Shown here piece after piece: positions 10,409 to 22,000 of a DNA stretch of 64,000 bases (position 1 is the stretch's first letter; each line of letters begins with the position of its first letter). Position numbers and translations under genes: made by a program. The notes beneath the pieces are model-generated. The model was not told the origin of the DNA. It saw nothing but the letters and a program-made list of their open reading frames with translations, and made no database searches. Origin of the DNA: Rhodeus uyekii (taxonomy: Eukaryota > Chordata > Actinopteri > Cypriniformes > Acheilognathidae); contig JAWRVZ010000050.1 of the NCBI GenBank assembly GCA_037043235.1, forward strand, positions 2,196,501 through 2,260,500. Reading direction: 5' to 3'.

Positions 10409-10659
10409 GGTCAATTTTGCGTTATTTTTTTCTCCCTTCATGATGCTTTTGAGGACTGTTTTGAGTTATCCCTTTTCAGGATGTCTTGAGGTCTGTTTAT
10501 TTTTTGTTTATCATTTGCACTTAGTTTTGGCCTTGGTTCTGTTTTGCTCCTTCCATTCTGTCTGGTTTCTGGTGTCAAGTCCTGTTCTGTCCCCCTCCTG
10601 GTCCCCCGCCCGCCCGCCCTCCACAGTTGTTGCCTTGCCGGCGCGAGGTCGCGCCTACC

Positions 10660-10671
10660 AGAAGGGGGGCG
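10660..10671 (+). other. Polypurine tract of the LTR element
   Basis: AGAAGGGGGGCG lies immediately before the TG of the 3' LTR, the expected site for plus-strand priming. Confidence 0.75.
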
Positions 10672-10674
10672 TTA

Positions 10675-11075
10675 TGTCACACGTGTTCCTGTCTGGGTCT
10701 TCTCTGTCACTTCCTGTCAGTCTTGTCTTTGTTTCACCTCCTGTCTCGGGTTATTGTTTCACTCCCTACACCTGTCTTGTAATCACTTCCTCGTTAGTCT
10801 CCCAGGTGTTGCTGTTTTCCCTTGTGTATATATCACTTGTGCATTTCCCTTGTGTTTGTCGGTTGTTGAATTGGTATGTGGATGTTTCCTTGTCTCTGTG
10901 ATCCTGACCTGCTAGTGTTCAATGTTTTGGTTAAGTTCAGTTTAATGCACATGCGTGCTTATTTGTTTTGTTATTTAAAGTGTTTTGGTTTTGTTTAGCT
11001 TTTGTTTAAACCCTGCCTTGCCTCGTCACCTTGCCTGTCTCGCATCGCACACCAACACCCCCTGCTTTCGTAACA
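10675..11075 (+). repeat. 3' LTR
   Basis: 401 bp, direct repeat of 8829-9241, followed by the CACCG target duplication. Confidence 0.9.
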
Positions 11076-11458
11076 CACCGACAGGCATGTGAAGAAGGCC
11101 ACGCGATCACACTTTGAATTATTTATTTATTTTTATTTGTGCAGGTATGTTTTCTTTCATGTTTCTGTAGATATTGTTTCGAATTTATGTAAAATACTTT
11201 GTTTCTCTCTTTTTGAAATGTTTCATATATGTTCAATATCTGTAAAATCACATGCAGTTCGCCGTGAGCGCGGCTGCAGAGAGGCATGTGAAGGCCACGC
11301 GATCACACTGTTGAATTACTTCGGTAAACCTGAAGAATAGCGTCGGTAATTACCAACTAGCACCAGCAGGTTGCTAAACCTCCGACATTAAAATAAACCC
11401 CAAACCGCTGTAAGAACATGAAAAGACACCCAACAAAGCTGTTGTTAACACAGTTTCA

Positions 11459-11884
11459 AGTTTATTTGTGGGTATAAGAGCAACAGGTCTGTAATGGTTG
11501 AGTTCTGATGGACGGGGTTTCTTTGGTAGAGGAATGATGGTGGAATTTTTCCATAGGGTGGGCCACTGTGCTGTGCTGTATGACTCATGCATTATGGGAT
11601 AGAAAACCCGGGGAGAGTTCCATTGCACAAAGCCTGAGCACCCTGGCAGGGATGCCGTCCGGCCCCATGGCCTTGACAATTTTACACCTGCTCAGCTCCT
11701 GTTGAACATCCAACTCTGTAAAGGGAGGAGTTGTTGGTGGATTTAAAGGGAGAGCGTTGAGTAGCTCATTGCAGACAGATGAATAGTCAGTGACGTCAAA
11801 TCTTGAGTAGAAGGTATTAAGACTTTTTACAAAGGTTGTGGGATTGGTGATTGTGCGATCTTGTTTCACATTCTGTCTCGTCAA
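11459..11884 (-). pseudogene. LINE reverse transcriptase fragment (L2/CR1-like)
   Basis: Minus-strand reading shows the N-terminal portion of a non-LTR reverse transcriptase. The segment KAMGPDGIPARVLR corresponds to the conserved (A/K)xGPDGIP(G/A)R motif. About 45 residues later IIPLPKKPRPSELNHYRPVAL matches the PKK....NDYRPVAL block. The two blocks are in different frames (the frame changes near 11620), and the fingers/palm beyond YRPVAL is lost near 11460. The clade call (L2/CR1 or Rex1) is from motif style only. Confidence 0.75.
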
Positions 11885-11984
11885 TATTTTTATTTTCTGG
11901 AAGGCTTGTTGTGTTCATTGTGGAAAACGTGTGTTGTATTTTCTCTTTGTATTTAAGTTTTCCTTTAATAATGTCACTTTGTCA

Positions 11985-12975
11985 ACGTTTTTGAAGTGGA
12001 ACCGCCAAACCTCCCTATTTCTTTAAGCATTTTCTCATTGGTTACGTTGATTCTTTTATGTCGCCGAACCCTAATATCTCGAGCACAAAAGAGGGACAAA
12101 TTCGTCACTTCATATAGTTATCTCGTGACTCATGATCGTACCTAGTTCACTGCGCATGCGCTGAGTTTGTGTTGCATGTGGATCGCACATGAATGTCCAG
12201 TGATGCTTCACTCACAGTGCCGCGCAGACAGTGTTGCCAACTTAGCGCCTTTATTTAGTGAGTAGTCAGACCACATTTTCAAAAAAGCGACTAGTGACAA
12301 ATCTAACGTCTTTATCTGGAGTTATAGGAGACTTTTGGAGACTCTCTGAAGTGAAAGCACATATCGTTCTTACTCTTCTCAAGGAGCAGCGAGTGCTGCC
12401 ATGGGTCCCACCCCCATCCTAAAGCACTCACAGCTGTGTGCACATAAAGCCCGCCTTCTCTGATTTGATTGGTACTCAACTATTTTGACATTGACGAGCG
12501 CTTACCGACCAATGAGTATGAGGCTTAGATGAACACACACACACACACACCTGCTTCTGTCCTGACTCACGCTCTGCTCAGCGCCGCTGCGGATTGAAGG
12601 TCCAGGTTGTTAAAAGACGGGACGAAGCCGAATTTGTTGAGAAAGCACATTAGACAGGCAGAACACAAGAAAGTATGCAATCTAGTACAGCGTGATGACC
12701 TCACGATGACTGTTTACGCTGTGAGCGAAATTGTGTTTGCAATGTTGGAGAATATAATTAAAGGTTTGTATGGAGAATCAAAGGTGTTTTTTATTGTATG
12801 CTGGTAAATCTCTGCTGTTAGTTGCTGCACATATGCCTTTTGTTGTTAGCAAACATATACAGTGTGTGTACATTGTTATAGCATGCCGATCGCTTCATCA
12901 AATAAATCGTCATATTGCCTGTTGGTTATCTCTTTTTGCAACCCCCGAGGCCGTCGACATAACCGGATTCCACTG
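11985..12975 (+). mobile_element. Tigger/pogo-like non-autonomous element, copy B
   Basis: Full-length match to copy A and to the right end of copy E. The right terminus CCCCGAGGCCGTCGACAT...CACTG is followed by TA (12976-12977). At the left, the outermost 50-60 bases (CAGTGGAGTTCAC...) are missing and similarity starts near AACGTTTTTGAAGTGG. No transposase coding remains. Confidence 0.75.
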
Positions 12976-13560
12976 TATTAAGAAATGTATTGACTGAAGA
13001 ACAACAAGAGCTTTGATTTATTGAGCTTTTTCAGATATGAGTTATTATTAAATTAGTTTAGCTGAACTCCAGCTGGTTCAGTCAGTCTCTCTAATGTTTC
13101 ATTCTCTGTAAAGAATCTCTGGAGTAAATATTCAGATATTCATCAATTCACAGCAACAGAATCCAGAACATTAGAGGAGTTTATATTCCCACTAACGGAC
13201 CTGATTGAAGACACACATGGACGGTCTAGTGACGTCACCAGTGACGCTTTCCAGGTGGAGTTCAGCTCTATGATGATTGATAAATGGGAGAGGGTTCAAG
13301 TTCCCAGAACTCATGATTAAACTTTACAGTTTTAGAAAGACAATCTGTATTTTAGTGATGGTGAGATGAAGCATCGAACCTTTTCAGTTTGTGGTTCATT
13401 TCTCAAAGCCTCATTTGCTCACAAAACCATCTAGTGGCCAAAGAGTATAAAACAATCAGATACATTACAGATGTGTGTGATACACTGTGTGTAATGTATA
13501 TTTTCTTTAGGTATTACATAACATTGTAATAAATGTATTGGATTGAGATTTATGGGATCA
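12976..13560. other. No gene seen
   Basis: Unique-looking AT-rich sequence with no exon-like or repeat structure that I can support. Confidence 0.4.
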
Positions 13561-13563
13561 AAT

Positions 13564-13790
13564 GTGTCAAGTCAAGTCACCTTTATTTATACAGCGCTTT
13601 TTACAATACAGATTGTTTCAAATCAGCTTTACAGTGTTCACATGAAAACAATAAAAACAAAGTTTGTTTGGCTGAACAGGAGCTCTAGAAGAGCAGGTGA
13701 ATCAATACAATTGATCAATATTAAGTGTTACGTGTCCCCAACTGAGCAAGCCAGAGGCGACAGTGGCAAGAACACAAACTCTAGCAGTGA
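13564..13790. repeat. Dispersed repeat fragment (GTCAAGTCACCTTTATTTAT type)
   Basis: Contains AAGTCACCTTTATTTATACAGCGC and CAGATTGTTTCAAATCAGC, a phrase I recognise as a high-copy interspersed repeat in cyprinid genomes. Class not determined from this copy. Confidence 0.5.
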
Positions 13791-13792
13791 CA

Positions 13793-13864
13793 GAATGAAT
13801 GAATGAATAAATGAATGAATGAATGAATGAATGAATGAATGAATGAATGAATGAATGAATGAAT
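13793..13864. repeat. (GAAT)n microsatellite
   Basis: About 18 units of GAAT with one GAATAAAT interruption. Confidence 0.95.
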
Positions 13865-13979
13865 ATGCAAATCAATTGTTTGGTCATAGGCAGACGGGGC
13901 AAAATTATAATTGTATAAGTGTCTGGGTTTAATTGGGCAGAGGGCAGTGAATGTGGATTCACTCTTGGACTTTGATTTT

Positions 13980-15460
13980 TGGAAACAAGAAAAATAATGA
14001 AGAGGATTTACTTTAGGAGTTTTTATTCAAGAATATTATTTTTCAACTGTTTTAGGGCAAAGGCGATTTTCTTGTTTTTTTTTAACACAACTTCTCCTGC
14101 CTTTGGAAACACTCTTTCCCAACCACACATCTTGATGGATCCCCAGGGTTTATATAGCTGTCACAATTTCGCGGCAAGATTTGACCCGCTTACTGAACCA
14201 CTCAGGCGGAAGATCAACATCTAAAACAGAAGGTGAAAGATGTAGATATCAGTCTGAAAGCTCAAGAACGGCTCATGGAAACACACATCTCTGATCTGGA
14301 GATGCTCTCGAAGGGGAACTTGAGATTGTTTGGGTTCCTGAAACTCACAAGGAAGAAATCAGAGTCGAGGTCAAGCGAGACTCACCCGAGACCAAGAGCA
14401 AGAGACGCTGTTGATGCGGAGCGTCGGTGTGGGAGCAGAAATGACTCCCGAAATCATCATGCCATTTTCCTCACGGGTTCTTTCATGCCTTAAAGCCACC
14501 AAGAAGTCGCAGTTTCACAAGAAAACAACTCGCACTTCACAGATGATCTGATCAGGAGAGACGGAAGAGCTTGTGTTCAAGAGTAAAAGAGGAGAAGAGC
14601 TGCTGGAAAACCTGTCACATCAGAGCGCTCGCGTTCATTGAAGCTGTGGAGATTTACTCTGTGATTTCCATCAAGAGAGTCTCGCGTGACTGTTTTCCTG
14701 CAATCACTCTCCGCCGTCATTGAGCCATTTCAGATCTTCATGCTACAGTTCCTGATGTTACAGCTGGATCTGTTTATTTTATCATTTCAAATAGTCACTT
14801 GTGTTCTGCTCTTTCAGCCCTTCATTTCAGATCAATTACTCCTTATTGGAAACTGAGCAATTGTCTTGTTAATAAAGAGCTTCAAAAGAACATCATTATT
14901 GGCTGAACAGGATTGGAGGAGATTTAGCATTAGATTCATAATGTCGCCATGGGAACTGTTGAAGTCTCAAATCTGAAAATATTTCAGAAAATTTGGTTAA
15001 ACCTTAAAAGCTGAAGAAAATAAAGTGGCATGTAAAATTGCAATGGTTTATTTTAAAGTCTAGAGCTGCTCTCTGAATGATGAGCTTGAGTTTGCTGAAC
15101 ACTTATCCAGAACAAGACACTTATAGAAGATCTGGACTATAATGGAGAGAGGAAGGAGAATCTAACAGCATATTTTCAGGTAATAAAAAAAAAAAGTTGT
15201 TTAAGAACTTCATTAATTGAATCTCTAAATATTGATGGGACAGTGAATAACAACCTGGAAGTTATTGTGGATAAGAATAAGACTTAGTAATTGGGTTGAG
15301 AAGAAAATTGTAAATGTTCCCCAGTTGTTTAATTCATTAGGTCTTATTTTATATTTTAAAAGTATTTTAAGAGTAACAGTCAAAAGCTGTTGTGAGATGA
15401 GTAATTAAAGAGTGCCCGTCTTCTATTGGCTAAAATCTGACAACTTTCCCAGCCAATCAG
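13980..15460. other. Undetermined region, possible LINE ORF1 remnant at 14.2-14.5 kb
   Basis: An 86-codon + strand frame at 14233-14493 begins with a charged helical stretch (KDVDISLKAQERLMETHISDLEM) followed by GNLRLFGF, weakly reminiscent of the coiled-coil plus NLRIFG motif of L1/Tx1-type ORF1 proteins. The rest is frameshifted or unrecognisable. Nothing else supportable. Confidence 0.25.
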
Positions 15461-15545
15461 TGAACTTCTTCAAACACAAACTCCCCCCCTTCTGCTGCTC
15501 CAAACCCTTGTTAGATTAAACACTTATATTCTAGTAAATGACCAG
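15425..15545 (+). promoter_or_regulatory. Possible histone H1-type promoter remnant
   Basis: An ATTGG box (TCTATTGGCT), a CCAAT box (CAGCCAATCAG), an AAACACA H1-box and a C-rich run (CTCCCCCCCTTC) lie close together 415-470 bp upstream of the histone H1-like pseudogene. The combination is typical of H1 promoters. The distance to the ATG is larger than usual. Confidence 0.35.
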
Positions 15546-15894
15546 CGTGAAGTTTATTAAATATTAAACATTTCGTTATTGACGATGACGTCACCAGCCC
15601 CCAAGATTTTCATTTTTTAACTTTACATGTCCCTCAGAGATCATCTTTTATTTAAAGACCTTGTCAATGTGCTGTTTCAACACCAGGGTGAAACACACAA
15701 TCATTTATTACTCTTAATACAGAAAAGTACATGAAATAAACACACAGCTGTGTGTATTACCGATTGATCTGAAAAAAGCTTAAATAAAGCCGGCTTGAAG
15801 CGGGTTTTAGTCTTCAATTCAAGTTCAAAATCTTTACTCGATGTGTGCGTTGTTTTTACTCTAATAACTTCAGTTTTAACTTCTGTCTCAAACA

Positions 15895-16279
15895 TGAGTG
15901 GAGAAACACAAGCAAAGGCGGTGTGTCCCTCGCCACCCCGAAGAAAGGGCTCGCCGCCGGAGGAAGAACCACTCACACATCAAGATCTGCGTTAAGAGTC
16001 TGTGACTAAAGGCCCCTGATCCAGACCAAAGAGACCAGCGCCTCCAGATACTTCAAGAAGAAGTAAACAAGTAAACTTCAACAAGAACCAAAGCGTAACA
16101 GAGCCAAAACCCACCAAGAAAATGCCACCTAAAGCCAAGAAACTAAGAAGCCCAATGCTAATAAATTGTCAGAAAAGGTGAAGAAACCCGCGACTCCTAA
16201 GAAAGCAGCCAAGAGCCCCAAAAAGGAGAAGGCAGCCAAACCCAAAATGGCGAAACGTAAAGCAGCAAAAAATAAATAA
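15895..16279 (+). pseudogene. Histone H1 pseudogene
   Basis: It starts with MSGETQAKA, resembling the short N-terminal tail of linker histones, and ends in a strongly lysine/alanine/proline-rich tail (KKPATPKKAAKSPKK ... KAAKNK, stop TAA 16277-16279). The central winged-helix globular domain is absent or destroyed. The first frame stops at 15993-15995, and further frame changes precede the tail. Total length about 385 bp against roughly 600 bp for a normal H1 gene. No clear 3' histone stem-loop is seen. It cannot encode a working linker histone. Confidence 0.75.
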
Positions 16280-16559
16280 AGTCAGTGTTTTTCCCAAAAC
16301 GCCTTTTTTACATTAAAGAGCACAAAATAATTATTGTGAAAATGAATTCAGAAAATGAATTCATTTTGATGAAATCTGTTACTAGACTTTAAAACCAGAC
16401 ATTCAAGGTGAATAATTGTAATTCAACGTGGTTTACATAGTAACACAACGTTTATACTAAACAAAGCTATCAAAAACAATGCACATTAAGAAATTAAAGA
16501 AATAAAGAAATTAATAGATTGGTCAGAAAACTGAAGTTGTCAATCACAGAAAGGGGGGT

Positions 16560-16720
16560 TGGGCTTGAGATTGTAGAGGATGTTCGCTGATTGGTTGATG
16601 GTGAATTCAGACTCCAGCCAATTGGAGACGAGTGCGCTTTCTTTCATAAATCAGAGCGCAGTTTATCCCGGTTTCAGAGTAAAGAAGAAGGATAGTTAGA
16701 GGAAAGATTTAATCCTCCAG
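16560..16720 (+). promoter_or_regulatory. CCAAT-rich stretch, possible second histone-type promoter
   Basis: GATTGGTTGATGG and CCAATTGGAGA boxes precede TTCATAAATCAGAGCGC. No histone coding sequence follows before the minisatellite at 16.9 kb, so any gene has been lost. Weak call. Confidence 0.2.
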
Positions 16721-16927
16721 GGCGGGACAGTTGTTTCCCGGCGGTCATGTTACCCGGGACTCTCAGTAGAAGAAAACAAACCGAGCTTCAAGTACTTCTG
16801 GGATCTTGGAGTTGCTCGAAACTCCACTCGGGACAACAGAAAGACCCGCGTCGTTCTTCGCCTCCTGCCCAACATTCAGGTCGAGCATGACGAGAGAAAG
16901 GAAGAGTGTGTGTGTCTGTGTGTGCGT

Positions 16928-17008
16928 GAGAGAGAGGCAGAGAGAGAGGCAGAGAGAGAGGCAGAGAGAGAGGCAGAGAGAGAGGCAGAGAGAGAGGCAG
17001 AGAGAGAG
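16928..17008. repeat. Purine-rich minisatellite (AGAGAGAGGC)n
   Basis: About eight 10-bp purine-rich units, flanked by further GT and GA tracts up to about 17120. It accounts for the antisense open frames here. Confidence 0.9.
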
Positions 17009-17659
17009 CGTCAATCTCTGTTTGTGAGCGAGCGAGTGTGTCTATCTCTGTCTGTGTGAGAGAGAGGGAGATATTGTGCGTTTGTGTGTGCGAGAGAGAC
17101 AGCAAGCATGTGTGTGTGAGAGAGTTTGTGTCCAACATTTAGGTTGAGCTGCTGCCTATTAAAACAGAAGCAAGAGACTCTTTCAGACCAAAGACTCTTT
17201 TAAGAGACACATTTTCTCCAAGACAAATTTAATGAATCCAATCCCTGAAACAAGACTTTGTTCTGTACGAAACAAATTTTATATTAAAAAAGTGGTTTAT
17301 AAGTGTCTTAAATGGAAGGAACACGGTCCATTAGAATTTGGTACAAATGGCGCTGCAGGATTACATTTGTCTTATTTTTATAAATATTGTTAAAAATTAT
17401 TACTATTATTTTATCGTTTGTCTTGATGAATAAACTGCTCTGCCATTGATTTAAAAAAAAATTGAACAAGAGGAAAAAATAAAACTCATTTCACGTGGCC
17501 ACAAGGAGTCCAAAAGTCCAAAAGGTTTGAGAGCCCTGTTTTTTAATATATTTCTGTTTTTAGTAAATTTCTTGTTACTGCTTCCTTAGTAAGACTGGCT
17601 TATTTATATGTTACTTTTAAGCATCTAATGTATAAATACAAGATAAAATCAAATACTTA

Positions 17660-18000
17660 CTGTTATGTGTCTGTCCTGTCTATTTACTTCCTGGTTCCTC
17701 CGTGTTCTCCCAGTGTTTTTCCTTTATGCATTTGATGCTTTTATCCAAAGTGACTTGCATTGCATTCAAGAAACGCATTGAATTTGTTCTTGCTTTCCCG
17801 GGGTCGAACCCATGACCTTGGCGTTGTAAACACTCAATACTCATTGAGCTACAGAAAAGTTAGTTTCCACTCACCTGTCTTGTCATTAGTCACCTTGTTA
17901 TTCTTGTCATCTGTGTCTTGATCCCTCATCATCTCGTGTATCTTCCCTGTGTTCCTTTCAGTCATATTCGGTCATCGTCTGTAACGACCACTTTGTTTAT
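17660..18000 (+). repeat. LTR-like fragment hosting the SINE
   Basis: Sequence either side of the SINE (GTCTGTCCTGTCTATTTACT ... CACCTGTCTTGTCATTAGTC...) has the C/T-rich composition and phrases seen in the 8.8-kb LTR and again at 32.67-32.94 kb. Probably a decayed LTR of a related family. Confidence 0.35.
17724..17860 (-). repeat. tRNA-derived SINE
   Basis: On the minus strand a tRNA-like head carries an A-box-like GTAGCTCAATGAG and a perfect B-box GGTTCGACCCC. It is followed by a body ending in AGTCACTTTGGATAAAAGC, the tail phrase shared by DANA/HAmo-type fish SINEs. It is a SINE rather than a functional tRNA gene, because the cloverleaf does not close. Confidence 0.7.
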
Positions 18001-18478
18001 GATGGGAATGCACATTTAAGACACATTTAAGATGTGTGAGCGCGGACGCATTGGGAGAAGTTTTTGTTTTGAGTTTAGCGAGAAATGGCCACTCTACCAC
18101 TGACGTATAATCTACTTTTTCCCTCTTTAATTTGTAGTGTTTTTCGGAGTTAGGGTTAGGGTTTGTTTTCTTTTTCCAACAAAACCAGTCTATAAAGGCT
18201 CATGGGACCAGTTCAGTCGCCTCGAGTTTTCCTTCTGTTTCTATTTCCAGCTGGGCAGACTTCAACCACTCTGACAGCAATTGCACGTTGTTTATGCATT
18301 GTGTTGTATCCAAGCCTTGTCCTGTTCTTATTCCTTTAAATGTTTTAATATGTGCTATTTTAGTTGTAGTTTGAAAGTGTTTTTTGACACATGCTTAGAA
18401 CATCTCCTGCGGTTCCTATGCTCCAGTCATGCTCTTGTGCTCACCAGAGCAGGGTGAAGAATAGGGAGCACAGACAGA

Positions 18479-18574
18479 CTGCCCATACATACAAACAACA
18501 ACGCAGTGGATATATTGGGTCAGAGGGGTGGGTGCCGGCCATTATATCCACTGCGTTGTTGTATGTATGGGCAG
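18479..18574. repeat. Near-perfect inverted repeat (fold-back)
   Basis: Arms 18479-18514 and 18543-18574 are complementary over about 32 bp, with one 4-base length difference and a 28-bp spacer. In RNA or single-stranded DNA this would form a long hairpin. Confidence 0.85.
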
Positions 18575-18599
18575 TGCACACAACAGCTAAAAATGTAAG

Positions 18600-19080
18600 C
18601 CAACCCATAATCCCGCTTTTGATCTCTTCCGAGCCCCGGAGTCTTTTCCTGAACTCTTTATATTTAGGCCCAGAGTCTTGTCCTGAGCTCCCTGTAGTCC
18701 AAAAGTCTACTCCTGAGTGTCCTCTAGTCCCCAAACCTGCTTCAGAACTATTGTTGGGTCCGGGCCAGATCCAGAGTGCCCTCGATTCCCTGAGCCCGTT
18801 TCAGAGCACCCTCTTGCCCCCAAGCCAATTCCCACAATAATCCCAGAACTTTTCCCCAAAATATTTGTTTCATTGGGGAGGGGCTATATACCCGGGACTG
18901 TGGGAGGCGAAGGGTGTAAGGCCATGACACCTGACTCGCCCTGAACCTCTGAACTCCCAACTCCACACTGGAAGCCCCCTTGACTGGTACCTGACCCTGG
19001 TGCTCCGAGTGCCTGGCCCTACTCCCCTGTTTAGTTTTTTCTGTTCTTCTGTCTTGTTCTCCTCCTGCTTGCACTCAAAG
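18600..19080 (+). other. Proline-rich degenerate coding-like stretch
   Basis: Repeated phrases such as CCTGAACTC, CCTGAGCTCC and CCAAACCTG give Pro/Ser-rich short frames, followed by GGGGAGGGGCTATATA. It resembles the interior of the non-autonomous LTR element at 8.8 kb in style, but is too degraded to assign. Confidence 0.3.
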
Positions 19081-22000
19081 TATCCAATGTACTAAATATA
19101 AATCACTTATGATAGCTCTTGCACTGCCGATGTGTGAAATAGTTCTGACATAGCTGTCGTAGCCCAAACTGCTTTTTATGATATAAACTATACCCTATAT
19201 ATTCTGTTTGTGGCACATATGCACTAAAGGTTTCCAAATATGGTACCAGAATGTGTGAAGTGAAAAGAGACCTGCTAAAAAACACAGCTATAACCAGAAT
19301 AAACTGGCTGACTGGTGTGATCTGGCCTCAGTGTGGTTTACAGTTAGTGCAAATGAAGATCACAGACACGTGACCATCAAGTTGCTCAAAACCACTTCAG
19401 AATGAAACACAAGCACATCAGTGAAAGATCATTTCATTAGTCATTGTCAAAATGTTTATTCAACACAGAGAGGAAAAGCTTAAAGTGAGAAAGTCATTTA
19501 TTTACATTTACATAAATGTTTTAGTCTTCGAAATAAAGTTCAGTTCCTCTACTCGATGCAAAGGTTATTTTTAGTCCAAAAAAAAGTTTCACTTTGAATG
19601 TGACTGAAACATACACATGCAGACAGTGAGCAGGGAAGCTCACTCATAAGTGATGAAGTGATACAGGGAGCAAGGGAAGTTGAGTCTACATGGTCCTCAG
19701 GATGGCAGAAACTGCAACAGCAGTTTATTATTCGAGTCCTGTCACAGTTCTTGTTTGGAAACTTGTTACACTAGATCCCTCTGAAGAGTGTTGAATATAG
19801 AGATTCACAGCATAAGAGCATCAATCCATCAAATAGATGCATGACGGTGCATCTATAATGAGCGGCGTATCTGGTGATTTACAGGCTCTTTTTTGAGCCA
19901 ATCACCCACAAGCCGTTTACACACACATCATCTAAACCTCGCTCTGTGTCACACATGCTGGCGGTTCAAGAAGCAGCAGTTTTTTTTTACTGTCTAGAAT
20001 GAGTTCACACGTTTTTCATCACTTGTAAACCACGAGAAGCTGACTGGTGTTCAGAAACAACTTAGACTCAGCTTTAAAAGACTCGCTGGTTCTGTAAGTT
20101 TGTATCTGTTACAGTAATGCTAGAAAACTGTCTTAGCATGTCTTGAAGAAATGTAAACGTATTCTGACGGGAGCAACTTCCATAGCAGAATTCCACGAAA
20201 ATATACTGGGAACAAAGGAAAACTCTTCATATCCCTATCTGACCCCAGAGAGAAGCCCCTCAACCAGCTGCAATCACAACTTTAATGTATAGCTAAACCC
20301 TAGAACAAAACCCCAATCTCATCAAATTATTAAAACATGCACATATCAAAACCCTGGGCAGAAGCAATAATGTCTGTCAATGAGTATTTGTCAATCTGTA
20401 ATGATTAAATTAAAATGTTTTCTGTGCCTAAACAGAGAATAAATTGTGAGTTTGTGTTGCTTGTTTTAGTCTCTTTGTTATTTCTGCTCATCACATGTAG
20501 TTTTACACATCCGAGGCCCGTTGTCATGTTGCTGTTTGTTTTGTTTCCAGGAACACTTTCACCAACTGTTTTGACTTACAGTAACAGTGTTTTACACCCC
20601 GATAACTGGGTTTGAGAGTTTTGGCTGCATCAGCTCCTCTGTTCGTCCACTTCCTGTATAGATATTTGAAAATGTTCTCCAGTACATACGGACATCAGCA
20701 ATAATTACACCTCAGCATAAAAGGAAGTATATATGTAGACATATTTGACTCCGCTACATCTCTCGACAGTTTCCGGCATCCCTCCACCATCCCGACTCCT
20801 CACTCTTGGTTGTTCCTATAACAGCCAGGAATACGGGGGGAGCGCTCTGGGTTTGGGTCTAATGCCGAACTTGGAGCTTCTCCTCGGACAAACGCCAAAT
20901 ACACACACCATTTACTGTGCCTGAATCATTTGTAAGTGTGAACTCGTGAATTGTTATATTAAAAACGATGATTTCTTGCAACACTGCCATCAACCAAGCA
21001 GGGTTTAATGCAGAAGTGAAATCATTAAGGGTGGTTTGGTAGGCCACTGGTGAGTTAATCAGGCCTGATTAATGACTGAGATTAAATGAGATCGGGCTGT
21101 TAAAACCACCCACAAATGGTTGTGTTGTGAGCAGGCCGTATCTCATGAAGGAGCGGAAGTATAAAAGGAGGCGCGAAGACAAAGAAGGACGAGAGAGGAC
21201 CAAGCCTGGACATTTTAGTTTAGTGTTGGTTGAGTGCATGGGTGAGAGTCATCTGTGAGGGGCTGCCACCGTTTCTTTTATTTTGTTGTTGGTTTATTTG
21301 GATTTGAAGCATATATATGTTTGAAGATGGCATGAACAGCAGTGTTGCCAGATTTCCAGCCCAACTACAGCATAAAACCCACCCTTTAAAAAAAAATAAA
21401 GATTGTAGACCTATATACGATTGTTGCCAATATCTATTCAACTACACTACACCATTCACTCCACCTACATTTCCTGCCAGTACCAGGACCTTCAGGCAGA
21501 CCCTCAAACCATTAGGCCTCAACTGCAAGGAGAAAGCGAGGAAAGGATATGAGGATGCATGAATTAGAAATGAGAAATACCCTTTGACTTGGGACACAGC
21601 CTCCATCTCAGGGTCTTGTGTATATAAAGCAATAATGAAAACATTGGCAGCCCTTAATATTCGCAAAGTGAGTTCTGCAGAGGTTTCTCTCGGGTGTGGT
21701 TTGGTAAAGGTGTTCCTCATGGTTGAAGCCATTCTTTTGTGGGTTTTGTCTAAAAGCAGCTGTTCTTATATAGTGGGCCTACATTTTCATTTGAAAACGA
21801 AAATTCAGAGTTACTGCAAATCACCTCACTTACATTTTCATGCATTGCAGTGACTTCTTTCAGCCCATCATTAAGACCTATTGCTAATGTTAGTAGAAGT
21901 TAGTATTGAGAATATGGCAGTGAGGATCTTTAGTTTAAGAGTTGAGCTTATAGTTGTGGTTTGACTTCTGCTCTGTTTCGGCTCTGTGGTTTTAACCAGA

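Larger units (their letters stand above)
8829..11075 (+). mobile_element. Complete non-autonomous LTR retrotransposon
   Basis: It has two near-identical direct LTRs (8829-9241 and 10675-11075), each TG...CA (TGTCACACGTG ... TTTCGTAACA). A 5-bp target duplication CACCG flanks it (8824-8828 and 11076-11080). A polypurine tract AGAAGGGGGGCG sits just before the 3' LTR. The interior holds one repeat-rich ORF and no reverse transcriptase, protease or integrase, so mobility must have depended on another element. LTR differences are few: a 2-3 bp and a roughly 11-bp length difference plus rare substitutions. That points to a recent insertion. Confidence 0.9.

Noticed and set aside
16763..17138. Leu/Ser-rich and Arg/Gln-rich ORFs on both strands
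   Set aside because: Produced by the purine-rich minisatellite.
17724..17860. tRNA gene
   Set aside because: It has A- and B-box-like sequences but no closing acceptor stem and a SINE tail; better explained as a tRNA-derived SINE.
18391..18840. 149-codon + strand ORF
   Set aside because: It runs through the fold-back and a degenerate Pro/Ser-rich repeat-like stretch; no family recognised.
21442..21732. 96-codon minus-strand ORF starting MASTMRNTFTK
   Set aside because: No recognisable domain, splice context or duplicate in the window; likely chance.
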